Below, in pieces: positions 1 to 9,487 of a DNA stretch of 64,000 bases. The notes beneath the pieces are model-generated. The model did no database searches. It saw nothing but the letters and a program-made list of their open reading frames with translations, and was not told the DNA's origin. The stretch is from contig NZ_UFQC01000005.1 in the NCBI RefSeq assembly GCF_900496975.1, positions 62,001 to 126,000 of the forward strand. The letters run 5' to 3'. The DNA is from Achromobacter veterisilvae. GTDB taxonomy: Bacteria > Pseudomonadota > Gammaproteobacteria > Burkholderiales > Burkholderiaceae_B. The position numbers were made by a program, and so were the translations under genes. How positions within the stretch are numbered: position 1 is the first letter of the stretch; every line of letters begins with the position of its first letter.

Positions 1-1
1 G

Positions 2-403
2 GCCACCATCCATGCGAATTCGCCGCGCGAATGCCTCTACCGGATCGAGATGCTGGCGGGATTCGCCGGTTTCCAGGGCAGCGAGGACAGCCTGAGGCGG
101 CAGATCGCCAGCGCGCTGGATTTCATCGTGCAGATCGGCCGCCTGTCCAGCGGCAAGCGCCGCGTGCTGTCGGTGACCGAGGTCACGGGCATGGGCGACA
201 GCGTTATTTCCACCCAGGAGCTTTACCGCCACGAGACGTTCATGACGCCCGAGGGCGAGGAAAAGGACCGCTGGAAGTGGCTGGGCATCCATCCCCATAC
301 GCCCAAGCTGGCCAAGATGCGTTCCGAGGCGCGCGCCAACGACGCCGCGGCGGGCGATGCCGACGGGGGCGGCGCGGGCGGATTCTGGAGCCGGAGGCGC
401 TGA
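2..403 (+). CDS. tadA: TadA/CpaF-type secretion ATPase, C-terminal part (5' end outside window)
   Basis: Reading frame open from the first bases of the window; only the last 133 residues are present. They carry the end of a type II/IV secretion ATPase: the 'ATIHANSP' segment, then 'EMLAGF' and 'QIGRLSSGKRRVLSVTEV', typical of the CpaF/TadA branch that powers assembly of Flp pili at the inner membrane. The Walker A and B motifs must lie upstream. The stop codon overlaps the start of tadB (ATGA-like overlap at 401-405), as expected in a tad operon. The family assignment is secure from this tail plus the following tadB and tadC; cpaF is the alternative name. Confidence 0.9.
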   Translation, partial: ATIHANSPRECLYRIEMLAGFAGFQGSEDSLRRQIASALDFIVQIGRLSSGKRRVLSVTEVTGMGDSVISTQELYRHETFMTPEGEEKDRWKWLGIHPHTPKLAKMRSEARANDAAAGDADGGGAGGFWSRRR

Positions 404-1329
404 TGGATCAGGTCCTGGTACTGGCGAGCCTGGCGGCGGTGCTGGCCGTCGGAGCGGTCCTGTTGTGGCGCCATGCCAGCAGCGGCGCGCGCCGCGCCGC
501 GAGTTCGGCGTTTCTGGAGAACCAGCTCAGCCGGGGCCGCGACGCGCGCCGCGAGAGCGAGCCCTTTTCGGCGGGCTCGCGGGCCATGCGCAGCGGCCTG
601 CTGGGATGGGACCGCCTGTTGCTGCTGGCCGGCGTGCGCCAGAGCGCGGGGCTGTATCTGCGCCTTGCGGCGGCACCCGTCGGCGGGGCGGCGCTGGCCT
701 GGCTGTTCCTGGGGGGATTGTCCGGCGCGGTGACGCTGGTGCTGGCGGCCGTGCTGGAGTATTTCCTGCTGTGGCTGCGGGCCGACAAGCGCCAGCGCCG
801 GATGATTTCGCAGTTGCCCGCGTTCCTGGACAACATCGTTCGCCTCGTCACCATCGGCAACAGCATGGGCTCGGCCTTCCAGACGGCGGCGGCCAACACG
901 GACGAACCCTTGCGCGAGGTGATGGAAACGGCCGCCAGCCTGAGCCGCTCGGCCAAGGAACTGGACGCGGCTCTCGTGCACGTGTCGCGCCTGTACGGGC
1001 TGAAGGAGCTGTACATGATCGCCGCCGTCGTATCGCTGGCGATGCGTTTCGGCGGCCGCAGCGACCAGGTGCTGGAACGCATGGCCGCCTTCATGCGCGA
1101 CGTGGCCCAGGCGCGCAACGAACTGTCGGCAAGCTCTGCCGAGGTGCGGCTGTCGGCCTGGATCCTGGCGCTGCTGCCGGTGGGGATCGCGGGCTTCATC
1201 ATCGTGGCGAACAACAATCTGTTCATGGGGCTGTGGCACGACCCCGCGGGCTTCAAGATGCTGGCGACCGCCGTGGGCCTGCAGATCGGCGGCAGTTATT
1301 GGCTGTACCGCATGGCCAAGTCCATTTGA
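403..1329 (+). CDS. tadB: TadB-type inner-membrane platform protein (T2SF domain)
   Basis: 308 residues. TadB and TadC form the inner-membrane platform that couples the TadA ATPase to Flp pilin assembly. Visible here: an N-terminal membrane helix (about residues 3-22), a central hydrophobic pair (about 90-125), a cytoplasmic T2SF domain containing 'QLPAFLDNIVRLVTIGNSMGSAF', and two C-terminal membrane helices ending 'GSYWLYRM'. The ATG at 403 overlaps the tadA stop. A longer frame reading upstream to position 31 exists, but it overlaps tadA and its extra residues are arginine-rich shadow translation, so the start at 403 is preferred. Confidence 0.9.
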   Translation: MDQVLVLASLAAVLAVGAVLLWRHASSGARRAASSAFLENQLSRGRDARRESEPFSAGSRAMRSGLLGWDRLLLLAGVRQSAGLYLRLAAAPVGGAALAWLFLGGLSGAVTLVLAAVLEYFLLWLRADKRQRRMISQLPAFLDNIVRLVTIGNSMGSAFQTAAANTDEPLREVMETAASLSRSAKELDAALVHVSRLYGLKELYMIAAVVSLAMRFGGRSDQVLERMAAFMRDVAQARNELSASSAEVRLSAWILALLPVGIAGFIIVANNNLFMGLWHDPAGFKMLATAVGLQIGGSYWLYRMAKSI

Positions 1330-1342
1330 GGGGAGGCGCCTG

Positions 1343-2341
1343 ATGGACATCCCGCAATCCTGGAACGTCTCCACCGTGCTGGCGATGGCGTTGATGCTCG
1401 TCGCCGCGGGGATGCTGGTGCTGGGCATCGGCATCTTGCGGCGCCTGCGCGGGCAGAGCAGGAGCCGGCAGGTCGTGGACCAGGCGCTGACGGCGCGGCG
1501 GATGGGCGGCGGATCCGCCGCGGTCCCGCCGGCGCAGGACGGGCAGGGCAGGTTCGCGGCCGCCGCGCGCGCGGCGGATTCGTTCGGCAAGCGGTTGAGC
1601 GAGGGCCGGCTGGCCGATACGCTGCTGGCCGCCGAAGACCGCAAATTGGTGGACATGGCGGGCTACGCCGACACGGGCACGGCCCGGTCGCGCTTCGCCG
1701 CCATCCGTTTCGGCCTGGCGCTGCTGCTGCCCGTCGCCGCCGTGGCGGCGGGCCTGCGCTACCGCCATATCGATGCCTGGGAAGAAATGCTCGTCGCCGC
1801 CTTTTTCGGGTTCGCGATCGGCTACATGCTGCCCAAGTGGATCGTGCGCCGCCGCGTGGCGCGCCGCCGCCGCATGGCGGCCGACGAATTGCCCTTGCTG
1901 GTCGACCTGCTGCGCCTGCTGCAGGGCGTGGGGCTGTCGATCGACCAGAGCCTCCAGGTGCTGGTGACGGAGTTCGGACAGGTGCTGCCAGTGCTGTCCC
2001 AGGAACTGCGCCTGGCGTCCGAACTGTATGTGCGCGGCAGGACGCGCGAGCAGTCGCTGGCCAGGCTGGCGGCGGGCTTCGACAACGACGACCTCTCCGC
2101 CATCTGCCGCCTGATCGCGCAGGTGGACCAGCACGGGGGCGCGGTGCAGGAGCCCCTGAACCGCTTCGGCGAGCGGCTGCGCGAATCGCGCCGGCTGGAA
2201 TTGAAGGAGAAGGTGGGCAAGGCCACGGTCAAGATGACGGGGGTCATGATCGTGACCTTGCTGCCCGCGCTGTTGATCATCACGGGCGGAGCGGGATTCA
2301 TCGCGGTGATACGCGCGTTGTCGCGCATGGGGGGAACATGA
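1343..2341 (+). CDS. tadC: TadC-type inner-membrane platform protein (T2SF domain)
   Basis: 332 residues, 13 bases after tadB with a 'gaggggaggcg' ribosome-binding site. N-terminal membrane helix (about 13-33), a helix pair near 120-165, then a T2SF domain with 'ADELPLLVDLLRLLQGVGLSIDQSLQ' and a terminal membrane helix ('IVTLLPALLIITGGAGFIAV'). It is the partner of TadB in the Flp pilus platform. The stop codon overlaps the tadD start (ATGA), indicating translational coupling. Length and architecture match the family. Confidence 0.9.
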   Translation: MDIPQSWNVSTVLAMALMLVAAGMLVLGIGILRRLRGQSRSRQVVDQALTARRMGGGSAAVPPAQDGQGRFAAAARAADSFGKRLSEGRLADTLLAAEDRKLVDMAGYADTGTARSRFAAIRFGLALLLPVAAVAAGLRYRHIDAWEEMLVAAFFGFAIGYMLPKWIVRRRVARRRRMAADELPLLVDLLRLLQGVGLSIDQSLQVLVTEFGQVLPVLSQELRLASELYVRGRTREQSLARLAAGFDNDDLSAICRLIAQVDQHGGAVQEPLNRFGERLRESRRLELKEKVGKATVKMTGVMIVTLLPALLIITGGAGFIAVIRALSRMGGT

Positions 2342-3213
2342 TGGCGGGCGCAATGGAAAGGCGGCGGGGCGCGGCGCGCTGGATGCTGGCGGCCGCGTCG
2401 GCGGCGGCGGTCGCCGGCCTGGCCGGATGCAAGACGAACAGCGCGGAATCCGCGTGGCAGCTCATCCAGCAACAGCAGCAGGAACAGGCGCTGGCGCGCC
2501 AGAAAGAGGACGAGGCCCAGGGCCGCAACCGGCCGCGGGAACCGGACATGATGCTGTCCATGATCGCCGAGGCGCAGCGCCAGGAACGCTACTTCGCGTC
2601 CCTGGCCTACATCGACGCATACCAGCAGAAGTTCGGCGCCGACAGCCGCGTGGCGGTCATGCGCGCGGACGCCCTGCGGCAGACCGGGCAGACCGCGGCC
2701 AGCGAGCAGGCCTATCGCGCGCTGACCCACGGCGGCCAGGCGGCGGAGGGGTGGCACGGCCTGGGCCTGATCGCCGGCGGCCGGGGCCAGTTCGACCAGG
2801 CGGCCGACGACTTCGCGCGGGCGGCCAGGCTGGCCCCGATGAACGCGCGCATCCTGGGCGACCTGGGCTACGCGAGATTGCGGGCGGGCGACCTGAACGG
2901 GGCGCGGGTGCCGCTGGGACAGGCCGCCGAACTGGCGCCCGAGAACGGCAGGGTCCTGGCCAATATGGCGGTGCTGCTGCTGGTCGAGGGCGACCCCGTC
3001 AAGGCCCGGCGCCTGATGGACCAGGCGCAGTTGGGGGACGAGGCGCGCGGGCAAGTGCAGCGCCTGGCCTCCGAGATCCGTGGCCAGCTCGCGCCCGCGC
3101 CCTTGCCCGCCGCCAACCTGCCGGCTACCCGCGTGTCCAGCGGCGCGGGCCCCGCCATGCCGATGATGAGCCCCTTGATGGACGGCCTGGGCAACGGGCC
3201 CATCGTGCGCTAA
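2338..3213 (+). CDS. tadD: TadD-like lipoprotein with tetratricopeptide repeats
   Basis: 291 residues. Signal peptide with a lipobox 'LAGC' about 30 residues in predicts a lipoprotein. The body contains TPR units around 'AEGWHGLGLIAGGRGQFDQA', 'ARILGDLGYARLRAGDLNGA' and 'GRVLANMAVLLLVEGDPVKA'. TadD proteins are TPR lipoproteins required for Tad secretion, probably in outer-membrane secretin assembly. Starts at 2338 and 2341 (two consecutive ATGs) and 2353 are all possible; 2338 overlaps the tadC stop. A glutamine-rich stretch follows the lipobox. The position in the tad operon supports the call. Confidence 0.82.
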   Translation: MMAGAMERRRGAARWMLAAASAAAVAGLAGCKTNSAESAWQLIQQQQQEQALARQKEDEAQGRNRPREPDMMLSMIAEAQRQERYFASLAYIDAYQQKFGADSRVAVMRADALRQTGQTAASEQAYRALTHGGQAAEGWHGLGLIAGGRGQFDQAADDFARAARLAPMNARILGDLGYARLRAGDLNGARVPLGQAAELAPENGRVLANMAVLLLVEGDPVKARRLMDQAQLGDEARGQVQRLASEIRGQLAPAPLPAANLPATRVSSGAGPAMPMMSPLMDGLGNGPIVR

Positions 3214-3235
3214 CCCCATATTCAGGAAAACTCCC

Positions 3236-3670
3236 ATGTCCCACGCGCGCTACCTCGCTTCGTTTTCCCTGGCCATGGCGCTGGCCATGTTGGCTGCGCC
3301 GGCCAGCCATGCCCAGTCGAATGCGCCGCTGACCGGCGCCATGTCGGGCGCCGCGCCGCCGCCCGCCGCGCTGCCCGACCGGCCCGTGGTGCAGCAGGTA
3401 TCCGCGCCGATGCCCGCGGAGGCGCCGGCCATGGCGCAGGCGGGCGCCCAGGCAGCCTCTCAGGCAACGCCCCAGGCCGCGGCCCCCGAAGGCTTCGGCG
3501 ACGTGACGCGCGGCCTGCTGGCGGCGCAGGCCGACGGCCGGCGGGCGGGCGGAGCGCTGCCCATCCTGGGCCCGGTGTCCACCGCGGCCTGGAACCGCTA
3601 TCTGGACAGTTTCAAGCATCCCATTCCCGAATGGATGCAGAAGCGCGTCGAAACCAAGAACACCAATTGA
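3236..3670 (+). CDS. DUF3613-like secreted protein of the tad locus
   Basis: 144 residues with a clear signal peptide (cleavage after about residue 26, 'ASHAQ'), an Ala/Pro-rich middle and a conserved-looking C-terminal part 'GDVTRGLLAAQADGRRAG...ILGPVSTAAWNRYLDSFKHPIPEW'. This arrangement resembles the DUF3613 proteins I associate with Burkholderiales tad operons; the role is unknown. Start at 3236 is preceded by 'caggaaa'. It lies between tadD and tadG, 22 bases after tadD. Function cannot be read from sequence beyond export to the periplasm. Confidence 0.65.
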   Translation: MSHARYLASFSLAMALAMLAAPASHAQSNAPLTGAMSGAAPPPAALPDRPVVQQVSAPMPAEAPAMAQAGAQAASQATPQAAAPEGFGDVTRGLLAAQADGRRAGGALPILGPVSTAAWNRYLDSFKHPIPEWMQKRVETKNTN

Positions 3671-3700
3671 GGCCGGGATCCCAGCCCCAGCCGCCAGATC

Positions 3701-5806
3701 ATGCCCGCCTTTTCTTCGCCTCCCGTTCCGTTGCCGCGCCAGCGCGGCAGCGTCACCGTGGCCGTGGTGTTCGCGGTCCTGGTGGGGCTGGTGCTGCTGG
3801 GCGCGGTGCAACTGGCCTACGGCTTCTACATGAAGCGCGAAATGCAGAAGGGGGCGGACCTCGCCGCCCTGTCGGCGGTCCAGGTGCTGGGCCTGGGGGC
3901 GGCCGCCGATTGCGCGCAGGCCGTCACCGCCGGCCGCATTTCGGCGCTGCGCAACGTGCCCGATCTATTCGATTCGTTCACGAACGCCGACATCACCGTC
4001 GAGTGCAAGGTCTGGGATTCCGGCCGCGCCGACGCATCCGGGATGCATGTGTTCGACGCCGCCGAGGGGGAACCGTTCAACGCCATGCGCGTGAGCGTGC
4101 GCAAGCGGCTGGTCGGCATCATCCCCGCCTTTTCAGGCGGCTCGGACGGCGGCACCCTGATCGCGGCCACGGCGGTGGCCACCATCACGCAACCCGTCGC
4201 GGCCTTCTCGGTGGGATCGAGGCTGTTGCGCCTGGAGCGCGGCGGCCTGCTGTCGCGGCTGCTTGCGTCGGCGGGCGCCTCGCCCGCGCAACTGGACGTG
4301 CTGGACGCGGCCGGCCTGGCTTCGGCCGACATTACGCCGGCGGGCCTGCTGCAGGCCCTGGGCCTGCCGCTATCCGTCGCGACCGGCGTGGGCACGCCCG
4401 AGCAATTGGCCGCCGTCGACAACCTGACCCTGGGCCAGTTGCTGAACGCCACGCTGACCGTCATCGACAAGACGGGCACCGCCAACGCCGACGTGGGGCT
4501 GTTGGCCGACGCGATCAATACCGTCCTGGCCGTGATGCCGCTGGACCTGCCGGTCAAGCTGTTCGGCGGCGGCGGCGTGATGGACGTGTCCCTCGCTGGC
4601 GGCGCCGCGAATTCCGCGCTGCAGGCCAAGGTGAATGCGCGCAATCTTCTCGAGACCGCGCTGGCCGTCGCCAACGGCGAAAACCTGATCGACCTCGGGC
4701 TGGGCAGCGCGCCGCTGGCGGGCCTGGAGGCGAAGGTCCGCATCGTGGAGCCGCCCACGGTGGCAGTCGGCGGCAAGGGCACGAGCGCGACCAGCGCCGG
4801 CATTCGCGTGTATCTGCGGCTCAATTCCAGCAGCATCCCGCTCTTGGGCCCGCTCCTGGGGAACCTCCTGAGCACGGCCGCGGACATCCCTATCGTCATC
4901 GACGTGGCGCGATCCACCGCCACCCTGACAAATATGTGCGAAGCGTCGCTGCCGCCCGGGCAGGCGACCATCGCGGTGACGGCGTCGGCGGCCAATGTCT
5001 GCGTGGGGCGTTTCCCCGGCATGCCGGGCGCGGGGGCGACCGCGGCGGAATTCGTGTCGCTGACGAACAGTTGCGAGCCCGGCTCGGCCGGCGCCATCGG
5101 GCGGTATCAGATATTGAAGCTGCTGGGCGTGCCGTTCACCGCCAAGGCCACGGTGTTCGCGTTCAGCTCATCGCAGGATACGGTCGTGACGCTGACCGAG
5201 CCGCCTTCTCCGGATTCCAGCACCACTGTCAACGCCGCGAGCCTGGATCTCGCGGGGCTGGCGTCCAGCGTCCTGAGCACACTGCTCAACGACATCCTGG
5301 GCGATGTGATCGCCACGGACCGCCAGGGATTGGCCGCGACGCTGGTGGGCGGCGGCGGCGCCAATGCGGGCAAGACCATCGCGCAGGTGTTCTCCGGCCT
5401 GAAGAACGATACGACCAGCCTGAATTCGCGCCTGGCCTCGGGCGGGCTGATCGGCCTGCTGGGCGGCACCCTGCAACTGGTCGGCAATCTTCTGGGCGGG
5501 GTGGTGGACGCGTTGGCGACCACCACGGCCGACATTGCCTGCAATCTGGCCGGCGGATTGCTGTTCCCGGATCAGGGGAAGATCCGCGAATGCCGTATCA
5601 ATTACATCGCCGACAACGCGCTGGGCGGGGGCGCGGGCCATCCAAACGCCGGCTTGCAGTCGATCGTCATGATTTTGCTGGAGCCTCTGCTGGACAGCTT
5701 GTCCCTTCTATTGAATCAGGCGCTAGCCCTGCTCGGCGTGAGCCTGGGCCAGACCGACGTGTCGCTGCTTTCCGTGGATTGCGGCCGGCCCCGCCTGGTG
5801 TACTGA
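3701..5806 (+). CDS. tadG: TadG-like protein (pseudopilin-like N-terminus, DUF2134-type)
   Basis: 701 residues. The N-terminus has '[18 protein letters not shown]', a pilin-like hydrophobic helix after an Arg-Gly, followed by '[22 protein letters not shown]', the usual TadE/TadG signature. The rest is a long, low-charge periplasmic region rich in Ala, Gly, Leu and Thr with a few cysteines and no enzymatic motif. TadG proteins are thought to be pseudopilin-like or anchoring components of the Flp pilus. The length suits TadG rather than the much shorter TadE or TadF. Thirty bases after the DUF3613-like gene; the ribosome-binding site is weak. Confidence 0.75.
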   Translation: MPAFSSPPVPLPRQRGSVTVAVVFAVLVGLVLLGAVQLAYGFYMKREMQKGADLAALSAVQVLGLGAAADCAQAVTAGRISALRNVPDLFDSFTNADITVECKVWDSGRADASGMHVFDAAEGEPFNAMRVSVRKRLVGIIPAFSGGSDGGTLIAATAVATITQPVAAFSVGSRLLRLERGGLLSRLLASAGASPAQLDVLDAAGLASADITPAGLLQALGLPLSVATGVGTPEQLAAVDNLTLGQLLNATLTVIDKTGTANADVGLLADAINTVLAVMPLDLPVKLFGGGGVMDVSLAGGAANSALQAKVNARNLLETALAVANGENLIDLGLGSAPLAGLEAKVRIVEPPTVAVGGKGTSATSAGIRVYLRLNSSSIPLLGPLLGNLLSTAADIPIVIDVARSTATLTNMCEASLPPGQATIAVTASAANVCVGRFPGMPGAGATAAEFVSLTNSCEPGSAGAIGRYQILKLLGVPFTAKATVFAFSSSQDTVVTLTEPPSPDSSTTVNAASLDLAGLASSVLSTLLNDILGDVIATDRQGLAATLVGGGGANAGKTIAQVFSGLKNDTTSLNSRLASGGLIGLLGGTLQLVGNLLGGVVDALATTTADIACNLAGGLLFPDQGKIRECRINYIADNALGGGAGHPNAGLQSIVMILLEPLLDSLSLLLNQALALLGVSLGQTDVSLLSVDCGRPRLVY

Positions 5807-5843
5807 TGATGAATACCGTGATCTCCGCTGCCTCCTTGCCCGC

Positions 5844-7247
5844 ATGGTCCAAGCCATGAGCCAGAAATTCACTCGCGACGAATTCGACCTGTACGTCTGG
5901 GAAGGCACGTCCGACATCGCCAGCCGGGCGGAACGCTGCCTGGCCGGCATGGACGTGTCGCTGCTGCGGGCGGACGCCGGCACGGCGTTCCCGCCGCCCC
6001 GGGACCCGGGACGGCCCGCGGTGGCCCTGGTGTCGGTGTCGGTGATGGGCGACACGCGCTTCAGCGGCTACGACTGGCTGGCCGCGCAGGGCCTGCCCGT
6101 CATCTGGGTGGCGTCCGAAGCCCGCGGGCGCGATCCGCGCTACTACCCGCCCGAATACTCGTACACCCTGCCGCTGTCGTTCACCGCGTCGGACCTGCGC
6201 AAGCTGCTGTTCGAACTGCTGGGCACGCTGGACCGGCTCAGCCGTTCGGCGCCCAGGCGCGAACAGCCGCTCATCGCCGTGTCGGAACCGATGCGGAACC
6301 TGCTGGCCGAGGCGGACCTGTTCGCCGACTGCCGCAGCAATGTGCTGATCCACGGTGAAACCGGCGTGGGCAAGGAGCGTGTCGCGCGCCTGCTGCACGA
6401 CCGCGCGGCCTGGTCCGACGGCCCGTTCGTGGCGGTCAACTGCGGCGCCATTCCCGAGGGCCTGTTCGAGGCGCATTTCTTCGGCCATGCCAAGGGCGCG
6501 TTCACCGGCGCGGTCGGCGCGCACAAGGGATACTTCGAGCAGGCGCACGGCGGCACGCTGTTCCTGGACGAGATCGGCGACCTGCCGCTCTATCAGCAGG
6601 TCAAGCTGCTGCGCGTCCTGGAACAAAGCTCCGTGACGCGGCTGGGTTCGACGGTGGAGGTGCCCGTGGACTTCCGCCTGGTCGCCGCCACCAACAAAGA
6701 CCTGCGCGCCCTCGTGGGGCAGGAGGCGTTCCGGGCCGACCTGTACTACCGGCTGGCCGTCATCGAACTGCGCATCCCCAATCTGGAGGAACGCGGCGGC
6801 GCCGAAAAGGCCGCGATATTCCGGGCCTTGCTGGAACGGCTGGGCTCAGAGGACGAGCCGCCCGCGTGGCTGCTGGACCGCGTTTCGCGCACGCGCTTCG
6901 CGGGCAACGTCCGCGAACTCTCCAACGTGGCCGAGCGCGTGGCGATCATGAGGCGGCAATTCAAGGCCTGGGACCAGCCCCGCATCGAACGGATTTTCGA
7001 CCGGATCGCCGAGCCGCCGGGCGCCTTCGGCGCCGCAGGCTCGCAATGCGAACCGCCCGTGTTCACCGACGCGGAGCGCGCCGAGCGCGCCCGCATCCTG
7101 GCCGCGCTGGACGTCAACGGCTGGCGGCGGCAGGACACCGCCAATACGCTGGGGATCAGCCGCAAGGTGCTGTGGGAAAAGATGCGCAAGCTGCACCTGG
7201 GGGCGGGGCAGGGCGAAACCGCCGAAGGCATTGTGGAGGCATCGTGA
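5844..7247 (+). CDS. Sigma-54-dependent transcriptional regulator (enhancer-binding protein) closing the tad locus
   Basis: 467 residues if begun at 5844; an ATG at 5856 ([10 protein letters not shown]) is equally plausible because neither has a strong ribosome-binding site. The central AAA+ domain shows Walker A 'GETGVGKE' (about 171-178), the sigma-54 contact loop 'GAFTGA' (about 218-223) and Walker B-like '[12 protein letters not shown]'. The C-terminus has a Fis-type helix-turn-helix ('[23 protein letters not shown]'). The first ~140 residues look like a receiver-sized domain, but no phospho-acceptor Asp environment is recognisable. It follows tadG on the same strand, so control of pilus genes with RpoN is a reasonable inference. 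Confidence 0.9.
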   Translation: MVQAMSQKFTRDEFDLYVWEGTSDIASRAERCLAGMDVSLLRADAGTAFPPPRDPGRPAVALVSVSVMGDTRFSGYDWLAAQGLPVIWVASEARGRDPRYYPPEYSYTLPLSFTASDLRKLLFELLGTLDRLSRSAPRREQPLIAVSEPMRNLLAEADLFADCRSNVLIHGETGVGKERVARLLHDRAAWSDGPFVAVNCGAIPEGLFEAHFFGHAKGAFTGAVGAHKGYFEQAHGGTLFLDEIGDLPLYQQVKLLRVLEQSSVTRLGSTVEVPVDFRLVAATNKDLRALVGQEAFRADLYYRLAVIELRIPNLEERGGAEKAAIFRALLERLGSEDEPPAWLLDRVSRTRFAGNVRELSNVAERVAIMRRQFKAWDQPRIERIFDRIAEPPGAFGAAGSQCEPPVFTDAERAERARILAALDVNGWRRQDTANTLGISRKVLWEKMRKLHLGAGQGETAEGIVEAS

Positions 7248-7364
7248 ATAGGCAATAGGGAATCGCCCGTAGAGAACGACAATCCGTCCCGCGGCAAAGG
7301 TAACCCTATCTGCCCGGATCGAAATAAATTGCTATAGTTTCGCAACAATTTTTTTGGGGTAGGC

Positions 7365-8075
7365 ATGAACGTCCACTTTATCCGTGGCGCCGCACGCATG
7401 GCGCTGTTGGGCACGGCCCTTTCCGGCCTGGCGGCCTGCGCCGTCGCGCAGCCCGAGGCGTCCCGGCCCACGGTTAAACAGGTGGAGGACACGCAGGCCG
7501 CGTCCGAGCCCGTGACGCCGCCCGCGGGCGCGCCGGCGCTCGCCGAGCGTGCGTCGTCCACCGTCGCCGAACTGCAGGGCCTGATCCAGGACCGCCAGGT
7601 TTCGGAGCTGCGCACGGCCTATAACGGCACCTACGGCGCCAGCCTGCTGTTCAAGCCCGAGGACCTGACCTACTACGTCGCCCTGTTCCAGCAGAAAGAC
7701 TTCTGGCGCGTGCTGAAGACCAAGTCGGACAAGCAGGCCGAGGCGACGTACCGGGCCTTCGCCGGCCAATCGGCCAGCCTGGCCGAAGTGGACATCAAGC
7801 GGATCAAGCTGCAGGCCCAGTACGCGCACGCCGAAAAGCTGCTGGCCAGCCGCAGCGCGGAATTGAGCACCTTGCAGGCGGACCGCGCCCTGCGCCTGCA
7901 GCAGGAAGAACAGGTGGCGGCGCGCCAGGAACAATCGCGCCAGGAAGCCACGGCGCTGGCCGGCCAGGAAAAGGACGTGCGCCAGCAACTGCGCGACCTG
8001 CAGCGCCAGATCGACGCCTTGCAGGCCCAGCAGGCCCAGGTGCCGAAACCGCCCGCCCAGAAGCGCGGAAAGTAG
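7365..8075 (+). CDS. DUF2968-type lipoprotein with C-terminal coiled coil
   Basis: 236 residues. Signal peptide ending in lipobox 'LAAC' (about residues 22-25), so probably lipid-anchored. A central part contains 'ELRTAYNGTYGASLLFKPEDLTYYVALFQQ', which I associate with DUF2968 proteins of Burkholderiales. The C-terminal ~100 residues are a long charged helix with repeated Gln, Glu and Arg ('LRLQQEEQVAARQEQSRQEA'), very likely coiled coil. It stands alone between the tad locus and a terminator hairpin. Function is unknown; an envelope structural role is only a guess. Confidence 0.7.
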   Translation: MNVHFIRGAARMALLGTALSGLAACAVAQPEASRPTVKQVEDTQAASEPVTPPAGAPALAERASSTVAELQGLIQDRQVSELRTAYNGTYGASLLFKPEDLTYYVALFQQKDFWRVLKTKSDKQAEATYRAFAGQSASLAEVDIKRIKLQAQYAHAEKLLASRSAELSTLQADRALRLQQEEQVAARQEQSRQEATALAGQEKDVRQQLRDLQRQIDALQAQQAQVPKPPAQKRGK

Positions 8076-8091
8076 GCGCGGCGGCGCCGGG

Positions 8092-8120
8092 AAAGCGGGC
8101 CTGGGGGCCCGCTTTGTCTT
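8092..8120 (+). terminator. Rho-independent terminator after the DUF2968 gene
   Basis: A 10-bp perfect stem (AAAGCGGGCC at 8092-8101 with GGCCCGCTTT at 8106-8115), TGGG loop, followed by 'gtctt'. It lies 16 bases after the stop codon of the lipoprotein gene. Confidence 0.75.
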
Positions 8121-8197
8121 GGGCCGCCGGGATGAGGTAAAGCCGCCGGCCGCCGGCGCTTTCTTGTATTCTGCCTATTGCACCCCATATAGATGCC

Positions 8198-8656
8198 ATG
8201 GCACTGAAAGTTTTCGACCTCCAGTGCGAACACAGCCACATCTTCGAGGGCTGGTTCGGTTCGCACGAAGATTACGACGCGCAGCAGGCGCGTGGCCTCG
8301 TCACGTGTCCCGTCTGCGGTTCGGCCAGCATCACCAAGCGCCTGTCGGCGCCGCGCCTGAACGTCGCCCACCTGCATGCGCCGGCCGCCCGGCCCGCCGT
8401 GCCGTCCAATGCCTCCGACGCCGAGAAAATGGCGGCGTTGCAGGCGGTCGTCATGCGCCAGGTGCGCGCCGTGCTGCGCAACACCGAAAACGTCGGGCCG
8501 CGGTTTGCCGAAGAGGCGCGCCGCATCCACGAGGGCGACGCCGATGACCGCCCGATCCGCGGCACCGCGACGCCTGAAGAACGCGCGTCGCTGGCCGAAG
8601 ACGGCATCGACGTGATGGCCGTGCCGGATTTCCTGGACGACGAACGGCTGCAATGA
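8198..8656 (+). CDS. DUF1178 family protein
   Basis: 152 residues, full length for the family. The N-terminus 'ALKVFDLQCEHSHIFEGWF' with the Cys pair 'CPVCGS' near residue 41 is characteristic of DUF1178: a small cytosolic protein with a zinc-ribbon-like N-terminal segment and an acidic, helical C-terminus ('RRIHEGDADDRPIRGTATPEE'). The biochemical role is not established. Monocistronic: a terminator precedes it and hairpins follow. No clear ribosome-binding site is visible before the ATG at 8198. Confidence 0.85.
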   Translation: MALKVFDLQCEHSHIFEGWFGSHEDYDAQQARGLVTCPVCGSASITKRLSAPRLNVAHLHAPAARPAVPSNASDAEKMAALQAVVMRQVRAVLRNTENVGPRFAEEARRIHEGDADDRPIRGTATPEERASLAEDGIDVMAVPDFLDDERLQ

Positions 8657-8678
8657 GGGCGCCCCACCGGGGGCGCCC
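8657..8678 (+). terminator. GC-rich hairpin directly after the DUF1178 stop
   Basis: Perfect 9-bp stem (GGGCGCCCC at 8657-8665 with GGGGCGCCC at 8670-8678) and a 4-base loop, immediately behind the stop codon. No T tract follows, so it may pause polymerase or protect the 3' end rather than terminate alone. Confidence 0.4.
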
Positions 8679-8728
8679 CGTCTCGGAGCGGCTGTGCTTG
8701 CGAGGGCTGTCGTTGCAGGTGCCGGACG

Positions 8729-8762
8729 AAAAAAAAGCCAGGCTCGAAGCCTGGCTTTTTTT
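8729..8762. terminator. Bidirectional terminator between DUF1178 gene and efp
   Basis: Stem AGCCAGGCT (8736-8744) / AGCCTGGCT (8748-8756) with a 3-base loop, an A run on the left and a T run on the right. It therefore works for the plus-strand DUF1178 gene and the minus-strand efp gene, which converge here. Confidence 0.9.
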
Positions 8763-8775
8763 CGTCCGTCGCCGA

Positions 8776-9333
8776 TCAGTTGACGCGGCTGCGGTATTCG
8801 TTCGTGCGGGTGTCGATTTCGATCTTGTCGCCGATGGCGCAGAACAGCGGCACGTTCAGTTCGTAGCCGGTGTTGATCTTGGCGGGCTTGGTCACCTTGC
8901 CCGAGGTGTCGCCGCGGACGGCGGGTTCGGTGTAGGTGATTTCGCGCACGATGGTCGTGGGCAGTTCCACCGAAATGGCGCGGCCGTCGTAGAAGACCAC
9001 TTCCACGGGCATCGCTTCTTCCAGGTAGTTCAGCGCGTCGCCCATGCTTTCGGCTTCGATTTCGTACTGGTTGTACTCTTCGTCCATGAAGACGTACATC
9101 GGATCGCCGAAATAGGAGTACGTGCACTCCTTGCGGTCGAGCTGGACGACTTCGAACTTTTCGTCGGCCTTGTAGACCGATTCGCTGGCCGAAGCGGTCA
9201 AGAGGTTCTTGAACTTCAGCTTCACGACGGCCGCGTTGCGGCCAGACTTGTTGTATTCGGCCTTCTGGACCACGAGGGGGTCCTTGCCGACCATGACCAC
9301 GTTGCCGACTCGCAATTCCTGAGCGGTTTTCAT
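8776..9333 (-). CDS. efp: Elongation factor P
   Basis: 185 residues, the standard EF-P length. EF-P enters the ribosome and relieves stalling at polyproline stretches. The N-terminal KOW-like domain carries the loop 'KSGRNAA' with Arg at position 32, the residue that is rhamnosylated by EarP in this EF-P subclass, instead of the lysine modified in the E. coli pathway. OB-fold domains follow and the end '[13 protein letters not shown]' is typical. The start at 9333 has 'CGGAG' upstream on the minus strand. It lies 154 bases downstream of its modifying enzyme earP in the same orientation. Confidence 0.97.
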   Translation of the reverse strand: MKTAQELRVGNVVMVGKDPLVVQKAEYNKSGRNAAVVKLKFKNLLTASASESVYKADEKFEVVQLDRKECTYSYFGDPMYVFMDEEYNQYEIEAESMGDALNYLEEAMPVEVVFYDGRAISVELPTTIVREITYTEPAVRGDTSGKVTKPAKINTGYELNVPLFCAIGDKIEIDTRTNEYRSRVN

Positions 9334-9487
9334 CGATAAAACTCCGGGGGTGATAGGTGCACTCGCCGTGCTAGCAGAAAGCCCTGTCGCATTGGCCGGC
9401 GGCCAGTGTTTTCGGCTTCGTGCACACGCCCGGGAGGCGTCATAGCTGAGGCCCGACAGTTCCAGGGTCCTCAGAAAACTCTCTATT

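Noticed and set aside
7248..7364. TATAGT at 7334-7339 as the -10 of the DUF2968 gene promoter
   Set aside because: No matching -35 hexamer at 16-18 bases; kept out of the feature list.
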